Assembly (NCBI RefSeq): GCF_023898315.1 | Contig: NC_064622.1 | Span: 356,419,234 to 356,483,233 of the forward strand | DNA length: 64,000 nucleotides | Direction of reading: 5' to 3' | DNA from: Schistocerca nitens | Taxonomy: Eukaryota; Arthropoda; Insecta; Orthoptera; Acrididae | Shown: positions 21,836-33,160 of the stretch, piece after piece | Layout: every line of letters begins with the position of its first letter | How positions within the stretch are numbered: position 1 is the first letter of the stretch | Translations under genes and position numbers: made by a program | The notes under the pieces: generated by a model | The model's database searches: none | What the model was told of the DNA's origin: nothing | What the model saw: the letters and a program-made list of their open reading frames with translations, nothing else

Positions 21836-22070
21836 TTAAGGTACGTTTTCACCTGTGCAGCTTGTGGCTTGTCACCTTGCAACTGTAGCTTGCCCCACAC
21901 GGAAATAGCAGCGCTCAATGTGAACACAGGTGTGAATGCAGTCACTCGCATGCACATGTTGAGGAAAAGGGGTGTAACCTACATGCATGCCTCTAATTGC
22001 ATGTGGGGAAAGCTACAGCAACACAGCAGTGAGCAAGCCCCAAGCTGCACACGTGTAAACGTCCCTTTAA
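21836..22070. mobile_element. MITE-like element flanked by TTAA
   Basis: The ends are imperfect inverted repeats of about 34 bp. The left is GGTACGTTTTCACCTGTGCA... and the right read in inverse is AGGGACGTTTACACGTGTGCA..., followed by GCTTG(T/G)GGCTTG. TTAA lies at both borders (21836-21839 and 22067-22070). A TTAA duplication is known for piggyBac and Kolobok groups; which one applies here is open. No coding capacity. Confidence 0.6.
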
Positions 22071-22359
22071 ATTTATTTTCACACTCACTAATGGGTTCCT
22101 TACTTGTTGTATGTAAAGTTTTTCAAATCCAAAGGTTAGTTTGAACACCACAATGCCTTACCAGTGGGGAAACTACCCTCGGATGTAGTGCTAAACTAGC
22201 CCAGTGCATAGCCCGTCAAAAACTGAACACAGATCAGATCAAGCATGAAAACACAAGGAAGGTGAACCAAACTGTGATAAAAGAAGCAAAATAGAAACAG
22301 TTAATGGTGCAAGCTCAAGTTGTAAAACGTCGAGCGAATTGCAAGAACCACGGCATTCT
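22071..22359. other. Short intronic spacer
   Basis: Nothing recognisable between the two MITE-like elements. Confidence 0.35.
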
Positions 22360-22863
22360 GGTTGTGTGGTCACAGTGTTGGACCTTTTTTTTTCTTTCCC
22401 TCACACACAAAATTATGAACTTTCCGTCCAGTCATTGACATGTCTATTCTCCTTCTGTAGTCTTGCCTATTGTCGTACTATGCTCTGGTTATATGATATG
22501 AGTCATGCGGTAAGAGAATGTTAGCATCACAAGTAAATGTGATGAGTAGTGAGAACAGGCGACGTACGCATAGACCTATTACAGAAATGAAAACAACAAA
22601 AAAATGGGTGTGAACTTTGTTAGAACAAAGGAACTCAACTGCCAAAGCTTCCAAAACTGAATGCAAGATTTATAACATATGGTACGTCTGTAGCACAAAT
22701 AGGAGGTATGTACGTCTAGAAGTTCTGTCCTTACACCTCGCTTTTGTAAACGGACGTAACACCATGACACAGACACAAATTTGAATAAAGTGAACAGACA
22801 CCACAGTAACAAGATGGGCAGTTCATAATTTTGTGGGGGGAAAAAAAGCCTGTGACCACATAA
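22360..22863. mobile_element. Non-autonomous element with inverted ends (about 500 bp)
   Basis: GTTGTGTGGTCACAG at 22361 and CTGTGACCACATAAC ending 22864 are inverse to each other. A second inner pair, ACAAAATTATGAAC at 22407-22420 and GTTCATAATTTTGT at 22821-22834, lies at similar depth in each arm. Each arm has a poly-T/poly-A stretch between the two blocks. No ORF fits a transposase. Confidence 0.55.
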
Positions 22864-23515
22864 CCCTGATGTTGCAGATCTTGAGCTCGGATGGTTCACT
22901 GTTTATATTTTGCTTCTTTTTTCACATTTCAATACACCTCCTTCCTGTCCAGTTTTTGACAGCCTATCCACTGGGTCATCTTACAACTATATCGAAGGGG
23001 GGGGGGGGGGGGGTTTGCAAAGGGGAGTTTCTCTTGCGAGTACAGTCCCATTTCACAAACTATGACCTTACTTCCTTCCAGCGTTGGAACTGCGTTAGCC
23101 AGGCAGTTAAAGGGGTGATCTGCAGTTTAACATGGACTGTCAGCTTGGCATTATTTCATATTAACAAATCATTGCTTGAGGTGATATAAGAGTTTAATAC
23201 TAAAAATCGTAACAATCATCTTTGAACTGAACAGTAACTGTTGAATCTGTTGTCAGACATAGATTGTCTGTGCCATCGAGCCACATAGATTTGTTCTACG
23301 ACTTTCTGTATTTTACAGAAACGCAAAACATATGGGGAAGGCCACCCAGTGCACTACAAGGGCCAGCAGCCTTTGCAAGATAATCACCGGTGCCTTACAT
23401 AGAGCAGCTATTGTGGGTTGGAACTTGTGGAAGCAATGGGTAACACCAGGGCAGATGGTCTTTGATAAAGTGGATAAAACTCTCGTGAGTTAAGAGAGAG
23501 GCAATTTTATTAACT
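22864..23515. other. Intronic stretch with a 17-G run
   Basis: Contains an uninterrupted G run at about 22997-23013. No gene recognised. Confidence 0.5.
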
Positions 23516-24035
23516 GAGATGGACACTGTTGTGCTACTGTCTGTCATGGCCCCCGACTGTGCCATTGACGTGGAGGAACATATTTACCTAAATGTCTGGT
23601 TTGTACCAAGATATGATGAAATCTCTCTGACAAAGTGGTTCCCCCCACCCCCTACCCCCGCCCTCCCTGCCATTTTTATACAGTGAAGACAAATTAGTGG
23701 TCATAGCAGTGCAAGAGAAGATGATAAGCATTTTAACCAAGATGCTGAACTCCATTCAGTCACAGGCTTTACTCTTTTGTACAACTTTGGACGTCATTCT
23801 GTTCACCATTATTCCCCGCAAAAGACTCAGTATGACTCTGGGCATTATTGTCCACCTTGATTCCATATGGCAATCATATGAACTGCATGCTAATCTGGAA
23901 GAGTGTGGATTTCAGTTATCTGCCGCATCTGAAAAGGGCCTAAGGAAAACAAGAGTGGATACTGGGACACACATTCTGTCATTTGAGTGGGAACACGTTG
24001 CCGTAAAAGGTGGAAAATTTGGTTCACTGTTATGA
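23516..24035 (+). pseudogene. ORF1 (gag-like) scrap related to the I-group element downstream
   Basis: The ORF at 23697-24035 contains SQALLFCTTLDVILFTIIPRK, then LGIIVHLDS. This follows the same pattern as ORF1 of the I-group element at 25.2-25.4 kb (SWALLTCDKLGDVSVTITPHK, QGIIFHRDL). Upstream text near 23545 begins MAPDCAIDVEEHIYL in another frame. It is a relic of a related but diverged copy. Sequence 24036-24403 continues as unrecognised debris. Confidence 0.4.
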
Positions 24036-24403
24036 CATTGAGCCATATGCACCTCTGTCTTGCATTTGTACATCTTCCATTGTTTCCAGTGGATGAATGC
24101 CCCCATGTAATGAAATTTTGAGTGATTACAGGATCATGGAACAACTTGTGAATATCTCCTTACTGCGCCAGCCAACAAGGTTGAAACCCTTCTCGTTTGC
24201 CGCTGTGTCACATCTATCAAAAAGATGGAAAAATACAAGAAAACTAGAGCCTTGACCAAATGCCGTACTTCAGCACAGTGAGACTGTGTGAATGCCTCCC
24301 TCTGCTATCGAAACCAGCTTTACGAGAAAGCTCAGTAATTAAGCTTGCAATTCCTTAGTTGCTGAATCTTCACAGCATGATAGTAGTACGTCTATGTCTA
24401 TCT

Positions 24404-24422
24404 CCCCCCCCCCCCCCCCCCC
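24404..24422 (+). repeat. Homopolymer run of 19 C at the 5' edge of the I-group element
   Basis: An uninterrupted C tract directly before the conserved 5' leader. It may be part of the element's 5' end. Confidence 0.8.
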
Positions 24423-24435
24423 TCTTCCTGTGGGG

Positions 24436-24494
24436 TCGGGGTTAGAATAGGCCCGAGGTATTCCTGCCTGTCGTAAGAGGCGACTAAAAGGAGT
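24436..24494 (+). promoter_or_regulatory. Conserved structured 5' leader cassette (I-group copy)
   Basis: The proposed hairpin 1 is TCGGG (24436-24440) with CCCGA (24452-24456), loop containing AGAATAGG. The outer stem is ATTCCT (24460-24465) with AGGAGT (24489-24494). An inner stem GTCG (24470-24473) with CGAC (24481-24484) encloses TAAGAGG. A GCC (24466-24468) could alternatively pair with GGC (24479-24481). The same core GCC-N-GTCGTAARAGGCGAY occurs in the three R4-type elements (41362, 45149, 51232 onward). Function unknown. Confidence 0.65.
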
Positions 24495-24981
24495 CTCACA
24501 CATTTTGACCTTTATGTGATGGTCCCCTGTAGGGTTTGATCTCCATTTTTCAAAATTTTCCCAAAGAGCAAGCCAATTGGGGAAGGGCTTACATGGTGCG
24601 TCATGTCCCTTTCACGCTGAGACCTATTGCATCCTTCTTGACATGGATCTGCACTTCTGGTCACTCTCCGTTGGGCGAGGTCATGACGATGATAATTGAC
24701 TTGTGTGCTTAGTTGCACTCGATATCCAGCACGGTAGCCAGTCTGTTGTGGTGGGGCTGCCATGTATCCCGTTGGTTGTAGCCCCTGACCACACAGGGAT
24801 CTCTCTGCTGATACCTGTGCCATTAACTCCCCACGTATGCCAAGGAGTAGATGCCCATCACCCTGGGGCATCGGAACTCCGGGCAATGGCCATCCTGCCA
24901 GGTGGCCTTTGCTGCGGATGGGTGGCGCCCGTAGGGAGTGCCCCTGGTCAGAGTGGGTGGCATCAGGGTGGATGACATGCA

Positions 24982-26469
24982 ATGAAGCGTGGCACATCAT
25001 CTCTTGCTGGTGGTCAAACACCAGCAGTCTCTAAGCGTTCACAGGCTCAATTTAATGTACAGAAGTATGAACCCAAATCGTTTCCCTCCTTGGTCACACC
25101 ATGGGAGGAACATCAGGCTAAGGATGGCAGCGGCTCTTATTCCCCCCAGTACCTTGTATGTTCGAGAGCTGATGGGGAATCTTTCACAATGATGAAGCCT
25201 CAGTTTTTGTTAAATATTTAGAGGACAAGTTTGGGGAGGTGGAGGGATTGTCCAAAATGAGATCTGGGTCAGTCTTGATCAAAACAGCATCCTCCGCCCA
25301 GTCATGGGCATTACTCACTTGTGACAAGCTGGGGGATGTTTCTGTAACCATCACGCCCCATAAGAGCTTAAATAGGGCCCAGGGTATCATATTTCACAGG
25401 GACCTTCTTTTGCAGTCTGATGATGAGCTGCACACCAGTTTATAGCAGCGAGGCGTACATTTTGTTCGGCGTGACCACCGGGGTCTGAGGGATAATCAGG
25501 TTGCCATTGGTGCCTTCATCTTGGCCTTCAAGGATTATACATAACCCGATAACATCAAGGTGATGGTCTACCGCTGTGATGTAAAAGCCCTATATCCCTC
25601 CCCCAATGCGTTGCTTTAAATGCTGGAAGTTCGGCCATATGTCTTCCTGCTGTATTTCCAGCATCGCATGTCGAGATTGTGGATGCCCATCACATCCCAA
25701 TACTCCATGTGCCCCACCTCCCATCTGTGTCAACTGCGGAGAGCACCATTCGCCTTGCTTTCCTGACTGCGAGATTCTCCAGAAAGAAAGGAACATCATG
25801 GAGTACAAGACCTTTCACTGAGGCTAAGAGGAAATTTGAATGCCTACATCCCGTACATATGACATCATCTTACACTGCTGCTACAACAGTTATAACCCCA
25901 TCAGATATGCCAATCCCAGTCACCTCTCAGAGCCAGAAGACTACACCTGCCTGCTTGATGGTGGGGGGCCACTTCCCTCCCTGTTGCTCCTGCACCAGCT
26001 ACTTCGGGAGTAACACCCCCACCCCCAACCATTGGGGATATCAGTCCCCACTTCTGCGCCAGAGAAGTGTAAGTCTTCTTCGGCTCCTCTCGCTAGGAAG
26101 GGGTCTCTGCGGTCACTCCCTTCCGAGGTTTCTGCTAGTGGGAAAGACGACACCCGCCAGTGGCTGAAGAGCCCAAAAGCAGCTGGTCTTATGGCTTTAC
26201 GCTCATCCTCAGTCCCAGTGACTGAATCAGTGAAGTCCTCCCAGGCAGGGAAACCCAAGGAGCAGCGAGAGAAATCCAAAAAGAAGATCCCAAAGACCAA
26301 GGGAATTGCGGTTTCACACACACCACCGCTACCTACAAACTCTGCGTCAGCAGGTGAGGTGGAGATTTTGGCGTCTGCTGAGGACCTAGAGCTCGCCCGA
26401 CCCTCAGGCACAATGGATATAGACTGCTCAGGCAATAAGTCAGTGGCAGCAGGTGACTTTGAGGCATAA
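24982..26469 (+). pseudogene. I-group ORF1, gag-like protein with CCHC zinc knuckles (frameshifted)
   Basis: The pieces lie in more than one frame. The first (24982-25221) starts MKRGTSSLAGGQTPAVSKRS. The second (25239-25445) has SWALLTCDKLGDVSVTITPHK, an RRM-like/gag middle region. The third (25606-25821) carries the nucleic-acid-binding cluster: CFKCWKFGHMSSCC (CX2CX4HX4C type), CRDCGCPSHPNTPC and CVNCGEHHSPCFPDC. A basic, Ser/Lys-rich C-terminal part (26032-26469) contains EKSKKKIPKTKG and ends at a stop. ORF1 proteins of this type bind element RNA and form the RNP used for target-primed reverse transcription. At least three frame breaks make it non-functional. Confidence 0.7.
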
Positions 26470-26489
26470 ACTGCCTCATTGAATGTTCC

Positions 26490-29400
26490 ATGCCTTCCCA
26501 GTCTCACGATGTCGTCCTCCAGTGGAACTGCGGCGGTTTTTTCCTCCACCTGGCTGAGCTTCGGCAACTGTTAAGCTTTACATCTGCTATATGCATTGCC
26601 CTCCAGGAAACCTGGTTCCCAGCAATGCGGACCCCTGCCCTCCGCGGCTATAAGGGATATTACAGGAATCGTAGCGACTATAATCGAGTGTCAGGTGGAG
26701 TTTGTGTTTATGTCCTAAACTCGGTCTGTAGTGAACATGTGCCCCTTCAAACCCCTCTTGAAGCTGTGGCTGTCAGAATAAGGACGACACAGGAAACAAC
26801 TGTCTGCAATGTGTATCTTCCTCCAGATCTTGCAGTACCCCTGAATGTATTAGCTGCACTGATTGATCAACTCCGTAAACTTTTCCTACTTTTGGGAGAT
26901 TCTAACGCCCATAACCTCTTGTGGGATGCACCGTGCTTATTGACCGAGGCAGAGGTGTCAAAACTTTACTGTCTCAGTCCGGCCTTTGCATCGTAAATAC
27001 TGGTGCCACCACTCATTTCAGGGTGGCTCATGGTAGTTACTCAGCCATTGCTTTATCAATTTCCTGCCCAGGACTTCTTCCATCTATCCACTGGAGAGCA
27101 CATGACGACCTGTGTGGTAGTAACCACTTCACCATCTTCCTGTCACTGCCCTGGCGTCGGGCACACGGACGTCTGCCCAGATGGCCTTTAAACAAGGTAG
27201 ACTGGGAAACTTTCACCTCTGCTGTCGCCATTGAATCTCCCCCACACGGTAACATCAATGTCATGGTTGAGCAGGTGACTACAACAATGCTTTCTATGGC
27301 AGAAAACGCAATCTCTCGCTCTTTAGGGTGCCCTCGATGAAAGTCAGTCCCTTGGTGTTTGCCAGAAGTTGCTGAATCAATTAAGGAACGTTGACAAGCT
27401 CTACAGTGGCATAAGCGGCACCCTTCCCTGGAGCACCTTTAAACGGCTCTGTGCACGCATTTGCCAACGATGGAAGCAGGAGTGTTGGGAGAGATACGTC
27501 TCGACCATTGGGTGCCATACATCACCTTCCGAAGTCTGGGCAAGGATCAAACATGTTTTTGGGTAGCAGACCCCAACAGATGTTCCCAGTGTTAATGTAA
27601 ATGGCGTGTTATCTACCGACGCAATCGCGATTGCCGAGCACTTTGCTGAGCACTGTGCTCACGCCTCTGCGTCGGAGAATTACCCCCAGGCTTTCACACT
27701 CTGAAGCGGCGGCTGGAAGGGAAAGTCCTCTCGTTCACTACATGCCACATAACACCTATAATGCTGCATTAACGGAGTGGAAGCTCCTCAGTGCCTTTGC
27801 ACATTGCCCCAACACTGCTCCTGGACTAGATCGGATCCACAGTCAGATGATTAAACATCTCTCATCTGACTACAAGCGACATCTCCTCGTCATCTTCAAC
27901 CGGATCTGCTGCGATGGCGTCTTTCCATCACAGTGACAGGAGAGCACCATCATTTCGGTGCTCAGGTCTGGTAGAAACCCACTTGATGTGGATGGCTATC
28001 GACCCATCAGCCTCACCAACGTTCTTTGTAAGGTGCTGGAACGTATGGTTTGTCGGTGGTTGGGTTGGGTCTTGGAGTCATGTGGCCTGCTGGCTGCATG
28101 TCAGGGCGGCTTCCGCCAGGGTTGGTCTACCACCGATAATCTTGTGTCCCTCGAGTCTGCCATCCGAACTGCCTTTTCCAGATGCCAACACCTGGTTGCC
28201 GTCTTTTTTAATTTATGAAAACCGTATGACACCACTCGGCGACATCATATCCTTGCCACATTATACGAGTGGTGTCTCCGAGGCCCACTCCCGATTTTTA
28301 TCCAGACTTTACTGTCACTTTGTAGTTTCCATGTCCAAGTTGGTGTCTCCCATAGTTCCCCCCATGTCCAGGAGAATAGGGTCCCGCAGGGCTCTGTATT
28401 GAGTGTATGTTTATTTTTAGTGGCCATTAATGGTCTAGCAGCAGCTGTAGGGCCTTCAGTCCCACCTTCTGTGTATGCAGACGACTTCTGCATTTCATAC
28501 TGCTCCACCAGTACTGGTGTTGCTGAGTGGCGCCTAGAGGGAGCCGCCCACAAGACACAGTCATGGACTCTAGCCCACAGTTTCCAGTTTATGGCTGCAA
28601 AGTCTGTGTTATGCACTTCTGTCGGCGTTGTACCATTTATCTGGAACCGGAACTTTACCTTAATGATGATGCACTCACTGAAGTGGAGACATATCGATTC
28701 TTAGGACTGGTTTTTGATACCCGATTGACTTAGCTTCCTCATCTTTGTCAACTTAAGCAGAAGTGCTGGCAGCACCTCAATGCCCTCTGCTGCCTGAGCA
28801 GCACCAATTGGGGTGCAGATTGCTCTACACTGCTGCAGCTCTACAGAGCCATTGTTCAATCCCGCCTTGACTATGGTAGTCTGGTTTACAATTTGGCAGC
28901 GCATTCAGCATTGTGCTTTGCGTTTACTCAACCCACTGCGCCACTGTGGCGTTCGCTTAACAATAGGAGCTTTTAGGACGAGTCTGGTGACCAGCATCCT
29001 GGTGGAGGCCGGAGTCCCTCCATTGGAGGTTAGGCATGCACAACTGTTGGCGAGTTACATTGCACACGTTCATAGTTTTCCTGCGCATTTGAATTACAGT
29101 CTCCTTTTCCTACCGACGGCAGTTCATCTCCCCATATCGGCGACCCAGGGCAGTGCTTCCAATTGCAGTTCGTGTCCGATCCCTTCTTTCCGAAGTGGAG
29201 TCCTTGCCTTTACTATCTATACTTGAGGTCCATTCACATACACCTCCATGGTGCACAGCTAGACCGCGGCTTCGCCAGGGCCTTTCATATGGTTGTAAAG
29301 ACTCGGTTAACCTTGTGGCTCTCCGCTGCCACTTCCTCTGGATTCTTGACATGTACCGACGCCCTGATGTGCTTTACACCAATGGCTTGATGGCTGATGA

Positions 29401-30057
29401 TCACGTCGGCCTACACGTATGTCCATGGAGGACATATTGAACAGCATTCCTTGCCCGATGGCTGCAGTGTCTTCACTACTGAGCTGGTGGCTATATCTCG
29501 TGCTCTTGAGCACATCCGTTCATGCCCTGGGCAGTCGTTTCTTCTGTATACTGACTCCTTTAGCTGCTTGCGAGCTATCGACTAGTGCTACCCTTGTCAT
29601 CCTTTGGTAGTGATCATCCAGGAGTCCATCTATGCCCTGAAGTGGTCCAGTTGTTCAGTGGTGTTTGTCTGGACCCCAAGTCACATCAGAATCCCAGACA
29701 ACGAACTTGCCGACAGGCTGGCCAAACAGGTTACGCAGAAACCACTTATGGAGATCAACTTCTCTGCAACTGACTTGCGTTCAGTACTACGCCACAAGGT
29801 TTTGCGGCTTTGGGAGACGGAATGGCATAACCTCAGTACGCACAATAAACTGCGTGCCACTAAGGAGGCTATGAGTGTTGGAAGACCTCCATGCGGGCCT
29901 CTCGCAGGGTCTCTGTGGTTTTCTGTCGGCTCTGCATTGGCCACACTTGGGTGACACATACCTCCTGCGCCGTGATGACCCAACTCAGTGTTGGTGTGGC
30001 GCCCGGCTGACAGTTACCCATATCTTGGTGAGCTGTCCTTCTTTGGCTGCCGTGTGA
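26490..30057 (+). pseudogene. I-group ORF2: endonuclease, reverse transcriptase, RNase H (frameshifted)
   Basis: The endonuclease starts near 26490 with VVLQWNCGGFFLHLAEL, ALQETWF (catalytic Glu) and LLLGDSNAHNLLW. The RT region begins near 27770 (APGLDRIHSQMIKHL), then RPISLTNVLCKVLERMV, GFRQGWSTTDNLVSLESAI, a decayed motif A, VPQGSVLS and the catalytic YADDF near 28475. After the thumb, RNase H is seen at about 29460-29800: CSVFTTELVAISRALEHI, LLYTDSFSCLRAI and WTPSHIRIPDNELADRLAK. A CWCGARLTVTHILVSCP zinc-like motif lies near 29995. The enzyme would nick DNA and copy element RNA by target-primed reverse transcription. Many frame breaks show an old copy. Confidence 0.8.
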
Positions 30058-30541
30058 TGGACTCTTCAGTTACTGGACTCGTTGCCATTAATTTTAGCTG
30101 ACAATGCCTCATTGGCTAATTTAGTTTTACGTTTTATATGTGATGGTGGGTTTTATCATTCTATGTAAGTTTTTGCGCATGTCCTTTGTCCGGTTGTGTT
30201 CTCCACGCTGATGCTTTTAGGCTGAATGTTTTAATGTGTTGCAGAGTGGCTGGCTTTTCCTTTTTATTCTCGTGGTTGGCCAGCCATGGTCATCTGCTCT
30301 CTTGTTTTTATCCTTTCTACCTGTTTCTTGCTTCTCTCTGTGGTTTTCTTTTCCTGTATTGTCCATAGTAGTGTTGGTTGTCCTTCTGTCATTCTTCTGA
30401 TTCTTCCATTCTCCTGTTATTGTGCTGTATGTCTCCTTCTTTTCTTCTTTCCCTTGTGTAATTAATTTTCGGGAACAAGGGACCGATGACCTAGCAGTTT
30501 GGTCCCTTCAGCCCTTCTTTAGACCAAACAAACCAACCAAC
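30058..30541 (+). other. 3' UTR and tail of the I-group element
   Basis: Pyrimidine-rich 3' sequence with GGGAACAAGGGACCGATGAC and TTTGGTCCCTTCAGCCC near 30471-30515, where GGGAC(C) and GGTCCC could pair. It ends in AACCAACCAACCAAC repeats. Confidence 0.65.
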
Positions 30542-30615
30542 TGACATCTTTCCTCTTTGTGTGATGAGTGGAAACTTATTCAAACTTTTCTTCTTCAGTA
30601 TCGATGACCATAACC

Positions 30616-30893
30616 CCTCAGTCTTGGCCTACCGAGCGAGGTGGCGCAGTGGTTAGCACACTGGACTCGCGTTCGGGAGGACGACGGTTCAATCCCGTCT
30701 CCGGCCATCCTGATTTAGGTTTTCCGTGATTTCCCTAAATCGCTTCAGGCAAATGCCGGGATGGTTCCTTTGAAAGGGCACGGCCGATTTCCTTCCCCAT
30801 CCTTCCCTCACCCGAGCTAGCGCTCCGTCTCTAATGACCTCGTTGTCGACGGGACGTTAAACACTAATTTCCTCCTCCTCCTCAGTCTTGGCC
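30616..30893 (+). repeat. tRNA-derived SINE with 14-bp target duplication
   Basis: The SINE body (30630-30879) has an A box (GTGGCGCAGTGG), an anticodon-like arm (CTGGACTCGCGTTC) and a B box (GGTTCAATCCC). The tRNA-unrelated part includes GATTTCCCTAAATCGCTTCAGG and GGCACGGCCGATTTCC, and it ends TCCTCCTCCTC. It is flanked by identical CCTCAGTCTTGGCC at 30616-30629 and 30880-30893. The repeat is recent enough to keep a perfect duplication. Confidence 0.9.
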
Positions 30894-32599
30894 AGAGAAC
30901 CACTGCATTCAACTGGAGTCCCGTGGTGGAAGTAAAAAGAGGGCTCTTTGGTGAAGGTGGTGTCAATGTTGATTGCTGATATAATTCCTCAGCCAGCAGA
31001 AAGTGAAGACACCAGGACATAATTTACTCCTCTGTTCACATTCAGTCCCCTCATCCTTTGCTTAATTGTGCCAGTTGTTATTTTATCAGGCAGCTGTGTA
31101 TATTTGCTAAAACTGTGCTGATTCTCAGAGGTCATCAAAAAATGTTGCCATCCTCGACTGTCTCATTATGTACGGTAGATAGCTGTCTCTCTTTGCATAC
31201 TGAGTTTGCAACTATGTTTATAAAGCTCTGAATGATTACCAACCGTGGACAGGGAGATAATTTCTTCAGATATTCAATTTAATGCAACAGTTACCACCAC
31301 AAACCTTTCTTTCAAAGGATTTTAATGTTGGAAAACCCCGTTTGGGGAAATGCTAAGCATTTAAGAAGCTTCTTAATAGAATGAGTACTCTCTGAAGTTG
31401 AGTATGCTGTTAAGTGTAATGTAGCTGTGATATCTACAATAAACGGAACTATATCTACTGCGCCATGCTGCATTGCTACTGTCTGTGAAAGTTGGTATTA
31501 GGGTCACAAGCATACCTTCAGTTATGCATGTTTTAAGGAGCTTTTGCGCATGAGCAGCTGGTGTGATGTAATTGCCTTATGGGCCAAATACATACAGAGT
31601 TGATAAACAATCTGCACAGTTCACAGTGTGCACAGCTAGTCCTTACCACTCAACTGCAAGTTTATGTCAATGCCACCAGGTGGTAGCACACTGCAGCAGA
31701 CTTCTATGCCTGTTCCCTGGGCATAACTTCCACTTGACGGTAGCACGCTCCTCAGATATGCCAATTCACTCACTATGTAGTGAAATTAGATTGGACATCA
31801 ATATATGTTATAGTTATACTGACAGAAAAACCTATTTTGTTGGACTCTGAATGGGATATAGTATATTAAGTTTCTGATTTTATCATACAGTAATCCATTT
31901 GAGGCCCTGATAACCATAAAGTACATCATCATCCTTTGTGAGGCTGTAACATTTCTTCACACTTCTGATATCTGTTGATCTTATGGTGGGTCAGGTTATC
32001 TGTGCTGTAGGCCCACATTGTATGTATGAACATTTATGTAAATCTGTCTCACTGGTTTTTTTCGATATTCACTTCAGTGCTGTATTTCTTGTTTTACACA
32101 TTCACTTACACTTTCTGTAGACTGCTCAGTGGAGCACGACATTGCCAGAATTAAAAAAAAAAGTCTTTGTTATAATATAGGTGTCCTGTGGTGAAGGAAG
32201 GGGGTCTACTGTTTTTTTATTACTTCTTACGATGTGTGCTATGATTAATAGTCATAAACAAATGGGATGCTGGATGTAGGCCAAGCAGCAGCAGTTTCTT
32301 GCCACTAACACACACATCTTGTGTTATTAGTGTTGCCTGTTGGGCTCTGATGGCTGGCAACCAGGATGGTGCAAGCCTGAGTTCATCGGTTCATGTTGTT
32401 GGGGTGTTTTAATCTCTCAGTGGCTTCTCTGATCTTGCATTTCAGCATCACAGGCTGCTTGGCAAGAACACATGTTTTGTTGAATTTTGTTTTTTTGCTC
32501 CAACCTTCTTGTGTTTAGCCATTGCAGTTTTGTTGGCCTGCTCAAGTCAAATGTACTGCTCATTCTATGTTATGTACATTGCTTCAGGCCTGCCACTTT
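30894..32599. other. Intronic stretch without a recognised element
   Basis: AT-rich, short ORFs only, none with a motif. A CAATAAACGGAAC segment at 31437 resembles a polyadenylation signal, and the stretch around it could be old LTR debris, but I cannot support it. Confidence 0.4.
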
Positions 32600-33160
32600 T
32601 GCTGATATAAAGTTCTTCAGTCACAGTCTACCTTGTATGATCCTGTAGTGTGCAGAGCATCTATCGTGTCACTGGTGCAGCGTAGCACATTATGGAACTT
32701 GCAGGTGCTGTAGAAGAAAGGCTGGACACCAACCCTGTGTATGTGTTCACTAATCCAGTCAGTGACATTCGTCACATAAGATAAGTGCACTGCTAACTGC
32801 CATGTTGGCTTTTGATATACTGTAAGCACTAGTGTGCCATCTGATATCCTATATACTTCCATGTCTAGGAATGAAATTACATCATTTTTCTCTTCTGTGA
32901 GCACAAACGGAATGTCCTTGTGAATTTTGTGCAAATATTCATGAAACTTGTGTAGCTGCGTCTTACCATGGGATCATGCATCTGAATCAGCTGCAGGAGC
33001 GTAAAGGAGCTTAACAAAATGCCATTGTTTCAAAGGCCTCCATGAACATGTCAGCTGCTAACTGGGATTGGGGGGGGATCCACTGCTATATCACCCATCT
33101 GCTCATAGTATTTTCCTTGCTATTTGAATTATGTTGATGACAAACATAAATCATCCGGAT
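32600..33160 (-). pseudogene. Penelope-like reverse transcriptase relic (a second, diverged lineage)
   Basis: The minus-strand ORF at 32934-32617 reads KIHKDIPFVLTEEKNDVISFLDMEVYRISDGTLVLTVYQKPT. This matches the region after the RT catalytic motif in Penelope-like elements (compare FLDVDLHLSNGQLRTSVHIKPT at 62.7 kb). Upstream, broken text reads HGKTQLHKFHEYL and an AADMFMEAFE-like piece, parallel to YANLFMGRLEEAF. The sequence differs strongly from the other Penelope copies here, so it is a separate lineage. Confidence 0.6.

Larger units (their letters stand above)
24423..30541 (+). mobile_element. I-group non-LTR retrotransposon, nearly full length but inactive (6.1 kb)
   Basis: The layout in order is a structured 5' leader (24436-24494), ORF1 with zinc knuckles (24982-26469), ORF2 with APE-type endonuclease, reverse transcriptase, RNase H and a terminal Cys-rich motif (26490-30057), then a 3' UTR ending in an AACCAACCAACCAAC tail (to 30541). 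RNase H after RT places it in the I group (I/Nimb/R1/LOA). All ORFs carry frameshifts. It sits in RAD50 intron 1 in the same orientation as the gene. Confidence 0.85.

Noticed and set aside
24404-24422. Assembly gap or vector junction
   Set aside because: A 19-C run next to an abrupt change in content raised suspicion, but sequence on both sides is coherent transposon sequence, and similar runs occur elsewhere in the window.
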